A stretch of 64,000 nucleotides of DNA from Saccharomonospora xinjiangensis XJ-54 (GTDB taxonomy: Bacteria; Actinomycetota; Actinomycetes; Mycobacteriales; Pseudonocardiaceae): the NCBI RefSeq assembly GCF_000258175.1, contig NZ_JH636049.1, positions 892,982-956,981 of the forward strand, written 5' to 3'. Positions 26,060 to 36,611 of this stretch are shown here, one piece after another. How positions within the stretch are numbered: position 1 is the stretch's first letter; each line of letters starts with the position of its first letter. Position numbers and translations under genes: made by a program. Below the pieces are notes generated by a model, which saw only the letters and a program-made list of their open reading frames with translations, had not been told where the DNA came from and made no database searches.

Positions 26060-26941
26060 ATGACCGACGACAGGCTGTGGAACAACGGGCACATGCCCAG
26101 CAGGCGGGCGCTTCTGCTGGGCACCACCGCCCTGACCACGCTCGGAGTCACCTCGTGGTACAGCGCATCCTCGACGACGAGATCGGCGGACCCCGATGGC
26201 ACGATGATCGTGGAACGCCGGTACTCCCAGTTCAGGGGCGGAGACGTCGAGGTCGTCTACAAACTGCCCCGGAGGCCGCCACCACTCGGCCTGCCGATGG
26301 TGCTGCTGCTCCACGGCCGCAACGGAAACGCCCGCTGGGCAGGGCCACCCGGCCTGGTGTCCGAGCTCGCCGATGCCGTGCACGCCGGGCGTGTCCCGCC
26401 GTTCGGGTTCGTCGCCGTGGACGGAGGCAACAGCTACTGGCACGAACACCGCCGAGGTGACGATCCCATGGGGATGCTGCTGGAGGAGATTCCCGCCTGG
26501 TTGCGGGAGCGTGGCCTCGGCGACCGGCGGGGTCTCCCCTTCGCGGTGGCGGGAACGTCCATGGGCGGCTTCGGCGCTCTGCTCTACGCGCGGCGCCGGT
26601 CAGAACGACGTCAACCCGTGCGTGCCATCGCCGCCATCGCCCCCGCGTTCATGTCATGGCGCAGGATGCGTCAGCGCGACGCCTGGCGCAGCATGGCCGA
26701 GTGGCGCTCCATGGACCCGCTGGCCAATGTCGCCACCACACGGGGCATCCCCACGGGCATCTGGTGCGGCACCGACGACCCGTTCATCGAAGGGGTGCGC
26801 ACGTTCATCCGCAGAGCCGACCCCGAGGTGGCCGACATCGACCCCGGACGCCACAACGGCGCCTACTTCCGCACCACCGTGCCCGGGTTGCTGCGTTTCC
26901 TCGGGCGCTACGCGCCCGGCATACCACAGCGCAGGACGTGA
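26060..26941 (+). CDS. Exported alpha/beta-hydrolase (esterase-like)
   Basis: About 293 residues. A twin-arginine-type signal, MPSRRALLLGTTALTTLG, starts at Met 26093, with Met 26060 eleven codons upstream; either could be the true start and the ribosome sites are weak. Hydrolase features: oxyanion region LLLHGRNGNA, nucleophile GTSMGGFGALLYA, acid in WCGTDDPF and a late histidine in GRHNGAYF. It resembles the esterase D/feruloyl esterase-like secreted group. Substrate unknown. It lies downstream of fdhD beyond a hairpin, so is probably separate. Confidence 0.8.
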   Translation: MTDDRLWNNGHMPSRRALLLGTTALTTLGVTSWYSASSTTRSADPDGTMIVERRYSQFRGGDVEVVYKLPRRPPPLGLPMVLLLHGRNGNARWAGPPGLVSELADAVHAGRVPPFGFVAVDGGNSYWHEHRRGDDPMGMLLEEIPAWLRERGLGDRRGLPFAVAGTSMGGFGALLYARRRSERRQPVRAIAAIAPAFMSWRRMRQRDAWRSMAEWRSMDPLANVATTRGIPTGIWCGTDDPFIEGVRTFIRRADPEVADIDPGRHNGAYFRTTVPGLLRFLGRYAPGIPQRRT

Positions 26942-27008
26942 ACCAGCGGGCCGACACCGGCTCGCGCAGCCGGGCGCGTGTCGCGGTGGTGCGTGCCGCC
27001 GTGCGGGT

Positions 27009-27965
27009 TCACCCAGCCGCGCGCGGGGTGCCGTCATAGCGCATGCGCACCCGTGTGGTCATGCCGTCTGCTGCCACATGGGTGCGGACGAGATCGGCGA
27101 CCTGGTTGACAAGAAACAGCCCTCGGCCACCGTGCCGGTACATCGTAGGTGGTCTGCGGCCCGCGAGCCGACTGGAAGGAATGCCCGCGTCGGACACCTG
27201 AAAGACCACGCCCTCCTCGTCCGACCACACCGCCAGCTCGCCGTGGCCGCCCCCGTGCTGGACGCTGTTGGCGCACACCTCCCCCACCGCCAGCGCGACG
27301 TCCTCCAGCCGCTCGTCTTCGATCCCCGCGCGGGCAGCGAATTCGGTGGCGACCCGGCGCGCCTTCGAGAGGGTCTCGATGTCGAACGGCACGAGGAACG
27401 CATCACGCGACGTGGGCAACGGCAGGTTGTAACGGTCGTACGCCGCCTCGGGTGAGAAATGGCGACTCCGGCGTACTCCGGCGGCATCGACGAGCAACGG
27501 GTGGGTGGCCTCGGCATCGTCGAGCACGCTGGGCCCCAGCGCCGCCTCGTAGGGACACAGGAACGTGGCCCTGCGACCGGTGAACGCCCGGTTCACCATC
27601 GCCTCATGCTGCACACACGCCGCGTATTCCTCGCCGGAACGCTCCGGCCACACCGGTTCTCCCACCACGCGCACCGGCTCCGGATGCTCGTCGAGAAAGG
27701 CGTGTAACACGGCGGGGATGAGCCGGGCAGGGTTTCGACCCTCGTCTTCGATGTCGATGAACCGCACTCGCGCGGCAGCCGTGCTCAACGCCTTCTCCAG
27801 CAGATGCGACCGCCGGGCAGGCACCGCCACGGCCACGACTTCTCCCCTGCTGAGCCCGTCGAGAACGAACGGGACGACACCGGCAACATAGTCGCCGTCG
27901 TCCTGGTAGAGGAACGCCTGATGGCAGAACGTCTCCTCAGCCCCCCGGAGTCCTGACACAACCAC
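27009..27965 (-). CDS. MEDS-domain / HATPase anti-sigma-type regulator
   Basis: 318 residues in two parts. Residues 1-180 form a MEDS (DcmR-like sensory) domain: EETFCHQAFLYQDDGDYVAGVVPFVLDGL, AVPARRSHLLEKAL, RFIDIEDEGRNPARLIPAV. Residues 195-315 form an RsbW-type GHKL ATPase: VALAVGEVCANSVQHGGG (N box) and GGRGLFLVNQVADLV (G box). Such proteins are serine kinases of anti-sigma-factor antagonists in SigB/SigF-like cascades. No sigma factor or antagonist is adjacent, so its partner is elsewhere. GTG 27965 has CAGGGGG upstream. Confidence 0.88.
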   Translation of the reverse strand: MVVSGLRGAEETFCHQAFLYQDDGDYVAGVVPFVLDGLSRGEVVAVAVPARRSHLLEKALSTAAARVRFIDIEDEGRNPARLIPAVLHAFLDEHPEPVRVVGEPVWPERSGEEYAACVQHEAMVNRAFTGRRATFLCPYEAALGPSVLDDAEATHPLLVDAAGVRRSRHFSPEAAYDRYNLPLPTSRDAFLVPFDIETLSKARRVATEFAARAGIEDERLEDVALAVGEVCANSVQHGGGHGELAVWSDEEGVVFQVSDAGIPSSRLAGRRPPTMYRHGGRGLFLVNQVADLVRTHVAADGMTTRVRMRYDGTPRAAG

Positions 27966-28027
27966 CGACCCCCTGCCAGCGCACTGTTAACCCGTACGGG
28001 TTATCCGAAGGGTGGCTCGCGTAAACC

Positions 28028-28381
28028 TCAGAGAAAAGTCCGCGTGAGAAAGGACATCGACCACAGCGACACGGCGATCGCCACCGCCGCCACCGCAAGG
28101 TGCGTCACCAGTTGCCGGTCGGTCGGTGCCGTCCGTGCTCGCCGTGCGGCGAAGGCCGCGGCGGCGAGCCCCGCCACGGGAATGAGCGGCACGGCAGACG
28201 CGCGCGTCACGGTCGCCAGCAGGCACACGGCCGTCAGAACACCCAGTGTGACCACGATGGCGAGGTGCACCCGAGGGCGACGTAACCGTGTCACGGCGAC
28301 GAATTTCTGTGCCAGCGCGTCGAAATCGACGTCCTGGTCACCACCTGGAACAGGTGGCGACGTCGGCGTTGTCACTGTCAT
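28028..28381 (-). CDS. Small membrane protein, unknown
   Basis: 117 residues. A proline-rich soluble N-terminus of about 38 residues is followed by three hydrophobic spans (LAIVVTLGVLTAVCLLATV, VPLIPVAGLAAAAFAA, LAVAAVAIAVSLWSMSF). No family recognised. It is 26 bases downstream of the clpX stop on the same strand and may be co-transcribed with clpX. Confidence 0.7.
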   Translation of the reverse strand: MTVTTPTSPPVPGGDQDVDFDALAQKFVAVTRLRRPRVHLAIVVTLGVLTAVCLLATVTRASAVPLIPVAGLAAAAFAARRARTAPTDRQLVTHLAVAAVAIAVSLWSMSFLTRTFL

Positions 28382-28407
28382 GGGAACCGAGAGTAGCGGT
28401 GGTGCCC

Positions 28408-29697
28408 TCAGGCTGTTTTCTCGCCACGCTCCCGCTGCCTGCGTGTCGGCTGACGCGACACGATCGTGGGATTCACGTTCTCGCGCACGGTCTGCTCGGT
28501 GATGACCACCTTGGCGACGTCGTCGCGGCTCGGAATGTCGTACATCACCGGCTGGAGGACCTCCTCCATGATGGCGCGCAAACCCCTGGCCCCGGTGCCC
28601 CGCAACAGGGCCTGGTCGGCGATCGCCTCAAGCGCGGTCTTGGTGAACTCCAGCTCCACGTTGTCCATCTCGAACAACTTCTTGTACTGCTTGGTCAACG
28701 CGTTGCGGGGCTCGGTGAGGATGCTGACCAGCGATGCCTTGTCGAGGCTGGTGACGCTGGCGACCACCGGCAACCGGCCGATGAACTCGGGGATCAGACC
28801 GAACTTGATCAGATCCTCCGGCATCGTCTCGCTGAAGACGTCGCTCTCCTCGATCTCCCGCTTGGTTCGGATCTCCGCACCGAAACCGAGGCCACGCTTG
28901 CCGATGCGGTCGTTGATGATCTTTTCGAGACCCGCGAAAGCGCCGGCGACGATGAACAACACGTTCGTGGTGTCGATCTGGATGAACTCCTGGTGCGGAT
29001 GCTTGCGGCCACCCTGTGGCGGCACCGACGCCGTGGTGCCCTCCAGGATCTTCAGCAACGCCTGCTGCACACCCTCGCCCGAGACGTCGCGCGTGATCGA
29101 CGGGTTCTCGGACTTGCGGGCGATCTTGTCAACCTCGTCGATGTAGATGATGCCGGTTTCGGCACGCTTGACGTCGTAATCGGCCGCCTGGATGAGCTTC
29201 AACAGGATGTTCTCGACGTCCTCGCCCACGTATCCGGCCTCGGTGAGGGCCGTGGCGTCGGCGATCGCGAACGGCACGTTGAGGAGCTTCGCCAGCGTCT
29301 GCGCGAGGTAGGTCTTGCCGCACCCTGTCGGCCCCAGCATCAGGATGTTGGACTTCGCCAGCTCCACGGGCTCGTCCTTGGAGTCCTTCGTCCCCCTGGA
29401 CTCCGACTGGATCCGCTTGTAGTGGTTGTAGACGGCCACTGCCAGCGTTCGCTTAGCCTCGTCCTGGCCGATGATGTACTGCTCGAGGAACTCGTGGATG
29501 TCAGCGGGTTTGGGCAGCTCGTCGAGCTTGACATCGCTCGTCTCGGCGAGCTCCTCCTCGATGATCTCGTTGCAGAGCTCGATGCACTCGTCACAGATGT
29601 ACACACCGGGCCCGGCGATGAGCTTTTTCACCTGTTTCTGGCTCTTGCCGCAGAAAGAGCACTTCAGCAGGTCTCCGCCGTCGCCGATCCGTGCCAT
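28408..29697 (-). CDS. clpX: ClpX, ATPase subunit of ClpXP protease
   Basis: AAA+ unfoldase that feeds tagged proteins into ClpP. 429 residues. The N-terminal zinc domain has four cysteines (Cys13, 16, 35, 38: CSFCGKS...YICDEC). The AAA+ core has Walker A GPTGCGKT, Walker [11 protein letters not shown], the pore loop [10 protein letters not shown], and the [12 protein letters not shown] sensor region. The IGF-type ClpP-contact loop appears as RGLGFGAEI. Separated from clpP2 by 202 bases, so it likely has its own promoter, as in mycobacteria. Confidence 0.98.
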   Translation of the reverse strand: MARIGDGGDLLKCSFCGKSQKQVKKLIAGPGVYICDECIELCNEIIEEELAETSDVKLDELPKPADIHEFLEQYIIGQDEAKRTLAVAVYNHYKRIQSESRGTKDSKDEPVELAKSNILMLGPTGCGKTYLAQTLAKLLNVPFAIADATALTEAGYVGEDVENILLKLIQAADYDVKRAETGIIYIDEVDKIARKSENPSITRDVSGEGVQQALLKILEGTTASVPPQGGRKHPHQEFIQIDTTNVLFIVAGAFAGLEKIINDRIGKRGLGFGAEIRTKREIEESDVFSETMPEDLIKFGLIPEFIGRLPVVASVTSLDKASLVSILTEPRNALTKQYKKLFEMDNVELEFTKTALEAIADQALLRGTGARGLRAIMEEVLQPVMYDIPSRDDVAKVVITEQTVRENVNPTIVSRQPTRRQRERGEKTA

Positions 29698-29899
29698 GAC
29701 CGCTGACCTCGTCCCCTCCCGGTGTCGATGACACCTCTGTCGTGCGTTGCCACTGACGGTACCCGTCCCGAGCGCCCGAAGGGAGAATTACCAGCGATCG
29801 GACGCTCGAAGGTTCCAGCCTAGTGCGGGAATCGGGCGGCGGCGGCTCGAACACCGACGCGTCGGATGGCCGTCGCCTGCCGCCCTTTCCCTGCCGCTG

Positions 29900-30526
29900 T
29901 CAGTCCTGCGACGCCTTGCGGTATTCCAGCACCTGGTCGATGATGCCGTACTCCTTGGCCTCCTGAGGCGTCAGGATCTTGTCGCGCTCGATGTCGCGCC
30001 TGACCTCGTCGGCCGACTTGTTCGTGTGCTTCGCCAGCGTGTTCTCCATGAGGCGGCGCACCCGCTGGATCTCGGCTGCCTGGATCTCCAGGTCCGAAAC
30101 CTGCCCGTACGCGCCCTCGGTGGCCGGCTGGTGGATGAGTACGCGCGAGTTGGGCAGCGCGAGCCGCTTGCCCTTCGTGCCGGCCGCCAGCAGGACCGCG
30201 GCGGCCGAAGCGGCCTGCCCGAGGCACACCGTCTGGATGTCGGGGCGCACGTACTGCATCGTGTCGTAGATCGCCATCAGCGCGGTGAACGACCCACCAG
30301 GCGAGTTGATGTAGAGGATGATGTCCCTGTCGGGGTCCTCGTGTTCGAGGTGGAGCAACTGGGCCATGACGTCGTTGGCCGAGGCGTCGTCCACCTGGAC
30401 GCCCAGCATGATCTGCCGTTCCTCGTACAGCTTGTTGTACGGGTTCGATTCCTTGATCCCGTAGCTCGTGCGTTCCACGTACGACGGCAGGATGTACCGG
30501 GACTGCGGAAGTTGGAAGCCGTTCAT
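29900..30526 (-). CDS. clpP2: ClpP2 protease subunit
   Basis: Serine protease ring subunit, 208 residues. Catalytic Ser107 in GQAASAAA, His132 in IHQPA and the Asp in ERDKILTP; the serine-histidine spacing of 25 matches other ClpP2. The long N-terminal segment ([16 protein letters not shown]) is typical of actinobacterial ClpP2, which pairs with ClpP1 in a mixed tetradecamer. GGAGGAG precedes the ATG. It follows clpP1 after 23 bases: one operon. Confidence 0.97.
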   Translation of the reverse strand: MNGFQLPQSRYILPSYVERTSYGIKESNPYNKLYEERQIMLGVQVDDASANDVMAQLLHLEHEDPDRDIILYINSPGGSFTALMAIYDTMQYVRPDIQTVCLGQAASAAAVLLAAGTKGKRLALPNSRVLIHQPATEGAYGQVSDLEIQAAEIQRVRRLMENTLAKHTNKSADEVRRDIERDKILTPQEAKEYGIIDQVLEYRKASQD

Positions 30527-30549
30527 GATTCTCCTCCTACCCTGCCCGG

Positions 30550-31155
30550 TCAGTTCGCGTTCGGGGTCGGGTTCTCACGGGTGAGGACTTGGTCAACGAA
30601 GCCGTAGTCCTTGGCCTCGGTCGCGGTGAACCAGCGGTCGCGGTCACCGTCGGCGATGATCTGCTCCACCGTCTGGCCGGTCTGCTCGGCCGTGATGCGA
30701 GCCAGCTCGTACTTCCACTTGCTGAAGACCTCGGCCTGGATGGCGATGTCGGAGGCCGTACCACCGACACCGGCCGACGGCTGGTGCATGAGGATGCGCG
30801 CGTGCTGCAAGGCGTACCGCTTGCCCGGCGTTCCCGACGACAGGAGGAACTGGCCCATCGAGGCCGCGAGCCCCATCGCGTAGGTGGCGACGTCGGGTTC
30901 GATGAGCTGCATCGTGTCGTAGATGGCGAAGCCTGCGGTCACCGACCCGCCCGGCGAGTTGATGTAGAAGCGGATGTCCGACTGCGGGTCCTCCGCGGCC
31001 AGCAGCAACAGCTGCGCGGTGATGCGGTTGGCGACCTCGTCGTTCACCTCGGAGCCGAGCACGACGATGCGCTCCTGGAGCAACCGCTCGTACACCGAGT
31101 CGGTCAGGTTGAGACCGGCGGTGCCGGTCCGCCCCTCGGGCATGTGCTGCGTCAC
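30550..31155 (-). CDS. clpP1: ClpP1 protease subunit
   Basis: 201 residues, partner of ClpP2. Catalytic Ser99 in GLAASMGQ, His124 in LMHQPSAG and the Asp in [11 protein letters not shown]. Start GTG 31155 is taken; Met at 31143 is an alternative. The ribosome site is weak. A 13-base hairpin separates it from tig upstream. In actinobacteria this operon is induced by ClgR; only a half-site-like GTTCGCT lies upstream (around 31240), so I do not call an operator. Confidence 0.97.
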   Translation of the reverse strand: MTQHMPEGRTGTAGLNLTDSVYERLLQERIVVLGSEVNDEVANRITAQLLLLAAEDPQSDIRFYINSPGGSVTAGFAIYDTMQLIEPDVATYAMGLAASMGQFLLSSGTPGKRYALQHARILMHQPSAGVGGTASDIAIQAEVFSKWKYELARITAEQTGQTVEQIIADGDRDRWFTATEAKDYGFVDQVLTRENPTPNAN

Positions 31156-31202
31156 GTCTGCCTGCCTTTTCGGGAGTTCGAAGATCTTGTCACCGACCCT
31201 AA

Positions 31203-31244
31203 CGAACTCGGGCGGCTCAGAAGTCCTGATACCGCCCGAGTTCG
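31203..31244 (-). terminator. Hairpin between tig and clpP1
   Basis: A 13-base perfect stem (31203-31215, CGAACTCGGGCGG, with 31232-31244) and a 16-base loop. It follows the tig stop on the minus strand and likely ends tig transcription before clpP1. Confidence 0.75.
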
Positions 31245-31270
31245 CTCAGAGCATGAGAAAAGGTCACTGG

Positions 31271-32716
31271 TCAGGCGTCGGACTTGTCCGAACCGCCGTC
31301 GGCGGCCTTGGCCGCGTCGCCTTCGCTCGACCCCTCACCCTTGGCAGTCTCGTCGGCTTCCTGCGAGCCCGCAGACTCGGCGGCCTCGTCGGACTCGTCG
31401 GTGCCGAAGAGCTCACTGAGGTCCAGTGTCTCGCCGGAGGCGTCCGTCACCGTCACCTCGCGCACCACCGTGGCGAGTGCCTTGCCCCTGCGCACGTCGG
31501 CGTAGATCGCGCCGAGCTGGCCAGCCTCCTGCGCCCTCCGCACGTATTCGTCGGGGTTCATGCCGAAACGCTGCGCCTGGTAGATGATGCGCTCGGTGAG
31601 CTCGGAGTCGTTCACCGACAGTTCCCGCTCGTCGGCGAGAGCGTCGAGGAGCAGCTGGGTCCGCACCGACTTCTCCGCTTCCTCACGGACCTCGTTCTCC
31701 CACTCCTCTGGGTTGCCCCCCTGCTCCTCCAGCGAGCGCTTGAACGCCTCCTCGTCGTGGTCGAACGGGTGGATGGCGTCGTGCTTGCGGTTGGAGATCT
31801 CCGCTTCGAGGACCTTCTCCGGCAGCGGCACCTCCACGCGCTCCAGCAGCGCGTCGAGCACCTTGTCGCGCGCCTGGACGCCCTGCTGGACCCGTTTCAT
31901 GCGCATCAGCCGCTCACGCAGGTCGGCCTTCAGCTCCTCCAGCGTGTCGAACTCGCTGGCGAGCTGGGCGAACTCGTCGTCGGCCTCCGGAAGTTCGCGC
32001 TGCTTGATGGAGTTCACCTTCACGGTGACCTCCGCGTCCTTGCCCGCGTGCTCGCCTGCCACCAGCTTCGTGGTGAAGGTGCGGGTCTCGCCCTCGCCGG
32101 CGCCGATGATGGCGTCGTCGATACCCTCGACGAGCTGGCCGGAACCGATCTCGTAGGAGAGGCCGGTGGTGGCGGCGTCGGGCACCTCCTCGCCATCGAC
32201 CGTCGCCGAGAGGTCGATCGACACGAAGTCGCCGTTCTCGGCGGGACGGTCCACACCGGTCAGCGTGCCGAACCGGGCGCGCAGCTGGTCGAGCTGCTCG
32301 TCGATCTCCGCGTCGTCGAGCTCAACGTCGTCCACGCTGACCGTGAGGTCGTCGAGGTCGGGAAGAGTGATCTCAGGGCGGATGTCAACCTCGGCGCTGA
32401 ACTCCAGCACCTCGCGGTCCTCCAGCCGGGTCACCTCGAATTCGGGCTGTCCGAGCGTGCGGACCTCACCACTGCGCACGGCCTCGAGGTACTTGGCGGG
32501 AATGGCCTCGTTGACGACCTCGTCGAGCACCGGGGCCCTGCCGATGCGGCTCTCGAGTACACGAGCCGGGGCCTTGCCTGGGCGGAAACCTGGGATCCGA
32601 ACCTGCTGAGCGATCTTCCGGTAGGCGCGGTCGAAGTTCGGTTTGAGCTCGTCGAACGGCACCTCGACATTGATCTTCACGCGCGTCGGGCTCAGCTGCT
32701 CGACGGTGCTCTTCAA
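31271..32716 (-). CDS. tig: Trigger factor, ribosome-bound chaperone
   Basis: 481 residues from TTG 32716, which has CGAGGAG 7 bases upstream; the longer frame reaching 32839 has no family similarity at its start. The ribosome-binding N-domain contains the loop [16 protein letters not shown]. The FKBP-type peptidyl-prolyl isomerase domain is central ([31 protein letters not shown]). The helical C-domain follows, and the protein ends in an acidic, low-complexity tail rich in Asp/Glu/Ala/Ser, longer than in E. coli. Confidence 0.96.
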   Translation of the reverse strand: MKSTVEQLSPTRVKINVEVPFDELKPNFDRAYRKIAQQVRIPGFRPGKAPARVLESRIGRAPVLDEVVNEAIPAKYLEAVRSGEVRTLGQPEFEVTRLEDREVLEFSAEVDIRPEITLPDLDDLTVSVDDVELDDAEIDEQLDQLRARFGTLTGVDRPAENGDFVSIDLSATVDGEEVPDAATTGLSYEIGSGQLVEGIDDAIIGAGEGETRTFTTKLVAGEHAGKDAEVTVKVNSIKQRELPEADDEFAQLASEFDTLEELKADLRERLMRMKRVQQGVQARDKVLDALLERVEVPLPEKVLEAEISNRKHDAIHPFDHDEEAFKRSLEEQGGNPEEWENEVREEAEKSVRTQLLLDALADERELSVNDSELTERIIYQAQRFGMNPDEYVRRAQEAGQLGAIYADVRRGKALATVVREVTVTDASGETLDLSELFGTDESDEAAESAGSQEADETAKGEGSSEGDAAKAADGGSDKSDA

Positions 32717-32862
32717 CGTTATCTCCTCGCCGGGACTTGAGTCGGTATCGGTAACCGGTCCAGCGACCGCAGGCCAAGCAGGGACCGGATGTCCGAGTCT
32801 AGGCCACCGACCACACTCACCCGAGGCGCGGGTCCGCACCCCGGGTGAACGTGCCGGAGCCG

Positions 32863-34176
32863 TCAGGCGAGGCGGTCCTCACTCGAATCGCGACCCTGGT
32901 AGATGTCCGGGATGCCGTCGCGGTCGGCGTCCCTCGTCTCCTTCTCGTGGATCTTGCGGTAGTGCCGGTTGCGCATGCGCAACACCACGGAGGCGATGAG
33001 CGCCGCCAGCAATGACCCGAACAACACGGCGATCTTGACGGTCTCGCCCCGCTCGTCGCCTTCCCCGAACGAGAGGTCGCCCACCAGGAGCGACACCGTG
33101 AACCCGATGCCGGCGAGAACGGCGATGCCGAAGACGTCCACCCATGCCACGTCGCTGTCGAGTTCGGCCCTGGTGAACCGGCTCATGAGGAACGTGGTGC
33201 CGAAGATGCCGATGGCCTTGCCGAGGACGAGACCGGCCATGATGCCGATGGCGACGGGATCGGTCAGCGCCGAGGCGAGGCCGTCGAGCCCGCCGAACGC
33301 GACACCTGCGGCGAACAGGGCGAAGATCGGCACCGCCACGCCTGCGGAGATGGGCCGCCACCGGTGTTCGAAGTGCTCCGCGACGGAGACGGCCTCGCCC
33401 TCGCGCTTGAGCGCGGGCACCGCGAAGCCGAGCAGCACACCGGCGACCGTCGCGTGGATTCCGGACGCGTGCACCAGCGCCCAGGTCACAAGACCGAGAG
33501 GGACGAGCAGCCACCACGACCGCACCCTGCGCTGCACGAGCAGTGTGAACACCGCGAGCGGCACGAGAGCGAGCAGCAGCGGAACCACGGAGAGTTCCTC
33601 GGTGTAGAACACCGCGATGATGCAGATGGCGATGAGGTCGTCCACCACGGCGAGTGTCAGCAGGAACATCCGCAGCGCCGAGGGCAGGAACCGCCCGACC
33701 ACCGCGAGAACCGCGACCGCGAAGGCGATGTCGGTGGCGGTCGGGATGGCCCAGCCTCGCAACGCGCTCGCGTCACCGAGGTTCACCAGCACGTAGATCA
33801 GAGCGGGCAGGACGACGCCACCGACGGCCGCGACGATCGGGATGGCTGCCCTGCGTGGATCCCGCAGGTCGCCGACGACGAACTCCCGTTTGAGTTCGAC
33901 CCCCACCACGAAGAAGAAGATGGCGAGTAACCCGTCGGCAGCCCACTGCGACACCGAGAGGTCGAGGTGCAGGGCATGCGGGCCGATGGTGAACTCGCGC
34001 ACGGCGGTGTAGCTGTCGGACAGCGGCGAGTTGGCCCAGATGAGAGCCACGACCGCGCCAGCCAGCAGCAGCATCCCGCCGACGGTCTCCTGCCGGAGAA
34101 TGTCGGCGACGCGTTTCCACTCGCTCCAGGACGTGCGGCTGAACAGTTTGGTCTTCGTGTGGGGCGGGTTGCTCAT
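32863..34176 (-). CDS. nhaA: Na+/H+ antiporter NhaA
   Basis: 437-residue membrane antiporter for sodium and pH homeostasis. The ion-binding aspartate pair is Asp179-Asp180 in [12 protein letters not shown], preceded by [24 protein letters not shown] and [13 protein letters not shown] are conserved. A hydrophilic C-terminal tail of about 35 residues ([18 protein letters not shown]) is extra and somewhat calcium-motif-like (DADRDG). It stands alone between tig and the DUF3040 gene. Confidence 0.94.
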   Translation of the reverse strand: MSNPPHTKTKLFSRTSWSEWKRVADILRQETVGGMLLLAGAVVALIWANSPLSDSYTAVREFTIGPHALHLDLSVSQWAADGLLAIFFFVVGVELKREFVVGDLRDPRRAAIPIVAAVGGVVLPALIYVLVNLGDASALRGWAIPTATDIAFAVAVLAVVGRFLPSALRMFLLTLAVVDDLIAICIIAVFYTEELSVVPLLLALVPLAVFTLLVQRRVRSWWLLVPLGLVTWALVHASGIHATVAGVLLGFAVPALKREGEAVSVAEHFEHRWRPISAGVAVPIFALFAAGVAFGGLDGLASALTDPVAIGIMAGLVLGKAIGIFGTTFLMSRFTRAELDSDVAWVDVFGIAVLAGIGFTVSLLVGDLSFGEGDERGETVKIAVLFGSLLAALIASVVLRMRNRHYRKIHEKETRDADRDGIPDIYQGRDSSEDRLA

Positions 34177-34287
34177 GTGGGTGTCGTCAACCCCTCCTGA
34201 TCGGATGGACAGTCCGCGATGGTGCCCGTCACTTTACTTGCCGAAACTCACGATCTGGGAGTTCGAGAGATCGACTGGTTCGCGACC

Positions 34288-34572
34288 TCAGCGCAGCCCG
34301 CGCAGCCACACGCGCCACGTCACCACGGTGGGGACGCCGACGGCGAGAACGATTCCGATGATGCTGACCGGCCAGAACCGCAACTGCGTGCCCGCTGCCA
34401 CGAGCGCGAGGCCCGCGACGAAGCACGCGCACAACGCGACGAACGTCACGATCGACCGCGACAGGTAGGCGGAGCCGAGGTGCGCGAGTCGCCTGGCGAG
34501 ACGGGGATCGTCCTCGCTCAGCCTGCGCTCGATCTCGGCGAGCCGACGTTGCTCGTCGTCACGAAGTGCCAT
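34288..34572 (-). CDS. DUF3040 small membrane protein
   Basis: 94 residues. The N-terminal MALRDDEQRRLAEIERRLSE segment is the DUF3040 hallmark: an amphipathic helix followed by SEDDPRLARRL. Two hydrophobic spans follow (IVTFVALCACFVAGLALVAAG and VSIIGIVLAVGVPTVVTW). Function unknown, common in actinobacteria. Start ATG 34572. It is divergent from the sensor kinase. Confidence 0.8.
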   Translation of the reverse strand: MALRDDEQRRLAEIERRLSEDDPRLARRLAHLGSAYLSRSIVTFVALCACFVAGLALVAAGTQLRFWPVSIIGIVLAVGVPTVVTWRVWLRGLR

Positions 34573-34722
34573 GGCGTCATCACCACCGCGATTATGTTCC
34601 GGCGACGCCTCCGTCCGACACCCCTCGCGCGCGCCGTGGCCGGATTCGCCCGCTCCGCACCCTTCCGGCGGACCCGGCACGCCGTTAGATTCCCCCTACC
34701 GCCGACGTAGCTGGGAGGTCCG

Positions 34723-35820
34723 TTGCCGATACCCGGAGGGCGGGCGGCGTCCGTGGCGGCCCGGACTCCGTCTCGCAGCCGATGGACACCGTGGGGACGC
34801 GGACTGCGCGACCCCGGTCCCACCCTTGAGACGGCGAGGCACGTGTCCGAGGACCTCGCCGACGGCCTGGCCGGTCCGAGGGTGCGGGCGGCCGCGCGCG
34901 GCATCCGCCGTCTGCTCGCCGCCGACGCCGTCGGTCTTTCCGACCTGTCCGGCCACCTCGTCGTCGCGGGGACGATGCCCTCCGACGTCGATACGGCCGC
35001 GATGATCGAGGACGTGCTGCACACGGAGAACCTGTGCAGGAGGGCGGAGGTGGTCGCACTCCCGTTGATCGTGCACGACGAACTGGCCGGTGTGCTCGTC
35101 GTCGCGGGAACGGCGAGAACGGCTGCGTTGCGTGAGGTCGCGAGCCTCGGGGAGGCGGCGCTCGAAAGGGGCAGGCTGGAGGCGTCCGCCGAGGAGGCCG
35201 CCGAGGCCGAACTGCGGGCGCTGCGCGCGGAGATCTCGCCGCACTTCGTCTACAACGCGCTCACCGTCATCGCCGGGCTGGTCCGTCCCGACCCCGACCG
35301 GTCGCGCGAGCTGATGCTCGACTTCGCCGACTACATCCGGTACAGCCTGGCCAGCCACGGCGAGTACACGACCGTCGCCGACGAGTTCCATGCCATCGAG
35401 ACGTACCTGGCCCTCCAGCGCGCCGTTCTCGGCGAGCGCCTTCGCGTGCAGGTGCGCGTGGCTCCCGAGGTCCTGCCCGTGTCCATCCCCTACCTCGTGC
35501 TCCAGCCGCTCGTGGAGAACGCCGTGCGACACGGGATCGAGCGCAGGCCGGAGGGCGGCACGGTCACCGTGCTCGGGGAGGCGGAGGGCACCGACTGCGT
35601 GATCAGTGTGGAGGACGACGGGACGGGGATGGACCCCGCGAAGGCACGGCGCCTGCTCGCCGGAGCCGGTGAGTCGGAGAGTGTGGGACTCGCGAACGTC
35701 GATCGGAGGCTGCGCAACGTGTACGGACCGTGGTTCGGCCTCGTCGTGGAGACAGAGGAGGGCGAGGGCACACGGGTGATCGTGCGGGTGCCACGTTTCC
35801 AGCCGGGAGTGATGCCGTGA
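34723..35820 (+). CDS. LytS/YpdA-type sensor histidine kinase (soluble)
   Basis: 365-residue kinase of the His_kinase (PF06580) family. No membrane span: residues 40-150 look like a GAF-type sensor (AADAVGLSDLSGHLVVAG, VVALPLIVHDELAGVLVV). The phosphoacceptor is His174 in EISPHFVYNAL. The ATPase part has LVENAVRHG (N box) and DDGTGM (G box). TTG 34723 has GGGAGG upstream. It overlaps its response regulator by GTGA. Related kinases BtsS and YpdA sense pyruvate in E. coli, so a carboxylate signal is likely here. Confidence 0.9.
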   Translation: MPIPGGRAASVAARTPSRSRWTPWGRGLRDPGPTLETARHVSEDLADGLAGPRVRAAARGIRRLLAADAVGLSDLSGHLVVAGTMPSDVDTAAMIEDVLHTENLCRRAEVVALPLIVHDELAGVLVVAGTARTAALREVASLGEAALERGRLEASAEEAAEAELRALRAEISPHFVYNALTVIAGLVRPDPDRSRELMLDFADYIRYSLASHGEYTTVADEFHAIETYLALQRAVLGERLRVQVRVAPEVLPVSIPYLVLQPLVENAVRHGIERRPEGGTVTVLGEAEGTDCVISVEDDGTGMDPAKARRLLAGAGESESVGLANVDRRLRNVYGPWFGLVVETEEGEGTRVIVRVPRFQPGVMP

Positions 35821-36611
35821 CCGGAGAAGCTGTGCGTGTGCTCGCGGTGGACGACGTACCGACCGCGCTGGACGACCTGTGCCGTCTGCTGCGGGACGCC
35901 CCCGAGGTGTCCGACGTCGTCGCCGCGGGCGACGCCGTGTCCGCGCTCAAGCGGTTGCAGTCGGAGGAGTTCGACGCGGTGTTCCTCGACATCGCGATGC
36001 CCGGCCTCGACGGGCTGGAGTTCGCCAGGTTGCTGACCAAGCTCGCGAAGCCGCCCGCCATCGTGTTCGTCACCGCCTACGACGAACACGCTGTCGCCGC
36101 CTTCGGTATCGGCGCGATCGACTACCTGCTCAAACCCGTGCGGCCGGAGCGGCTGGCCGACGCGCTCGCGCGGGTGGTCCGCCTCACCTCGGCCGGGTCC
36201 TCGCAGGGGTCCGCACAGCCCGCCTCGCAGCAGCCCGCTCCCGACGCGCTCGCGGCACTGCCCGTGGAGTCGGCGGGCCGCACGCGATACGTGAGCAGGC
36301 AGGAGGTGCGGTTCGTGGAGGCGCACGGCGACTACGTCCGGTTGCACTCGCGCTCGGGTGTTCACCTGGTGCGGATGCCGATCTCCCGTTTGGAGGAGTA
36401 CTGGGCGGACGCCGGTTTCGTGCGCACCCACCGGGGATTCCTCGTGGCGCTGGCCGCGGTGCGCGAACTGCGCAGTGACTCTGTCGGCGGGCTGCTGGCT
36501 CACACGGACCTCGGTGACGTGCCGGTGAGCCGCAGGCACGCCCGCAACCTCAGGGAGCGCCTGTTGCGGGCGGCGCAACGCGGTGAGCTGCATCAGGGCA
36601 CGGCTCCGTGA
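35817..36611 (+). CDS. LytTR-family response regulator
   Basis: 264 residues from GTG 35817 (overlapping the kinase stop). The receiver has the acidic pair DD at 12-13, phospho-Asp58 in VFLDIAMPG, Thr in FVTAYDE and Lys106 in YLLKPV. A Ser/Gln/Pro linker (about 117-145) leads to a LytTR DNA-binding domain (RYVSRQEVRFVEAHGDYVRLH, FVRTHRGFLVAL, VPVSRRHARNLRERL). It likely activates the symporter genes that follow it. Confidence 0.92.
   Translation: MTGEAVRVLAVDDVPTALDDLCRLLRDAPEVSDVVAAGDAVSALKRLQSEEFDAVFLDIAMPGLDGLEFARLLTKLAKPPAIVFVTAYDEHAVAAFGIGAIDYLLKPVRPERLADALARVVRLTSAGSSQGSAQPASQQPAPDALAALPVESAGRTRYVSRQEVRFVEAHGDYVRLHSRSGVHLVRMPISRLEEYWADAGFVRTHRGFLVALAAVRELRSDSVGGLLAHTDLGDVPVSRRHARNLRERLLRAAQRGELHQGTAP

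Noticed and set aside
31232..31250. ClgR operator upstream of clpP1
   Set aside because: Only one half (GTTCGCT) is present and it lies within the tig terminator stem; no symmetric partner.
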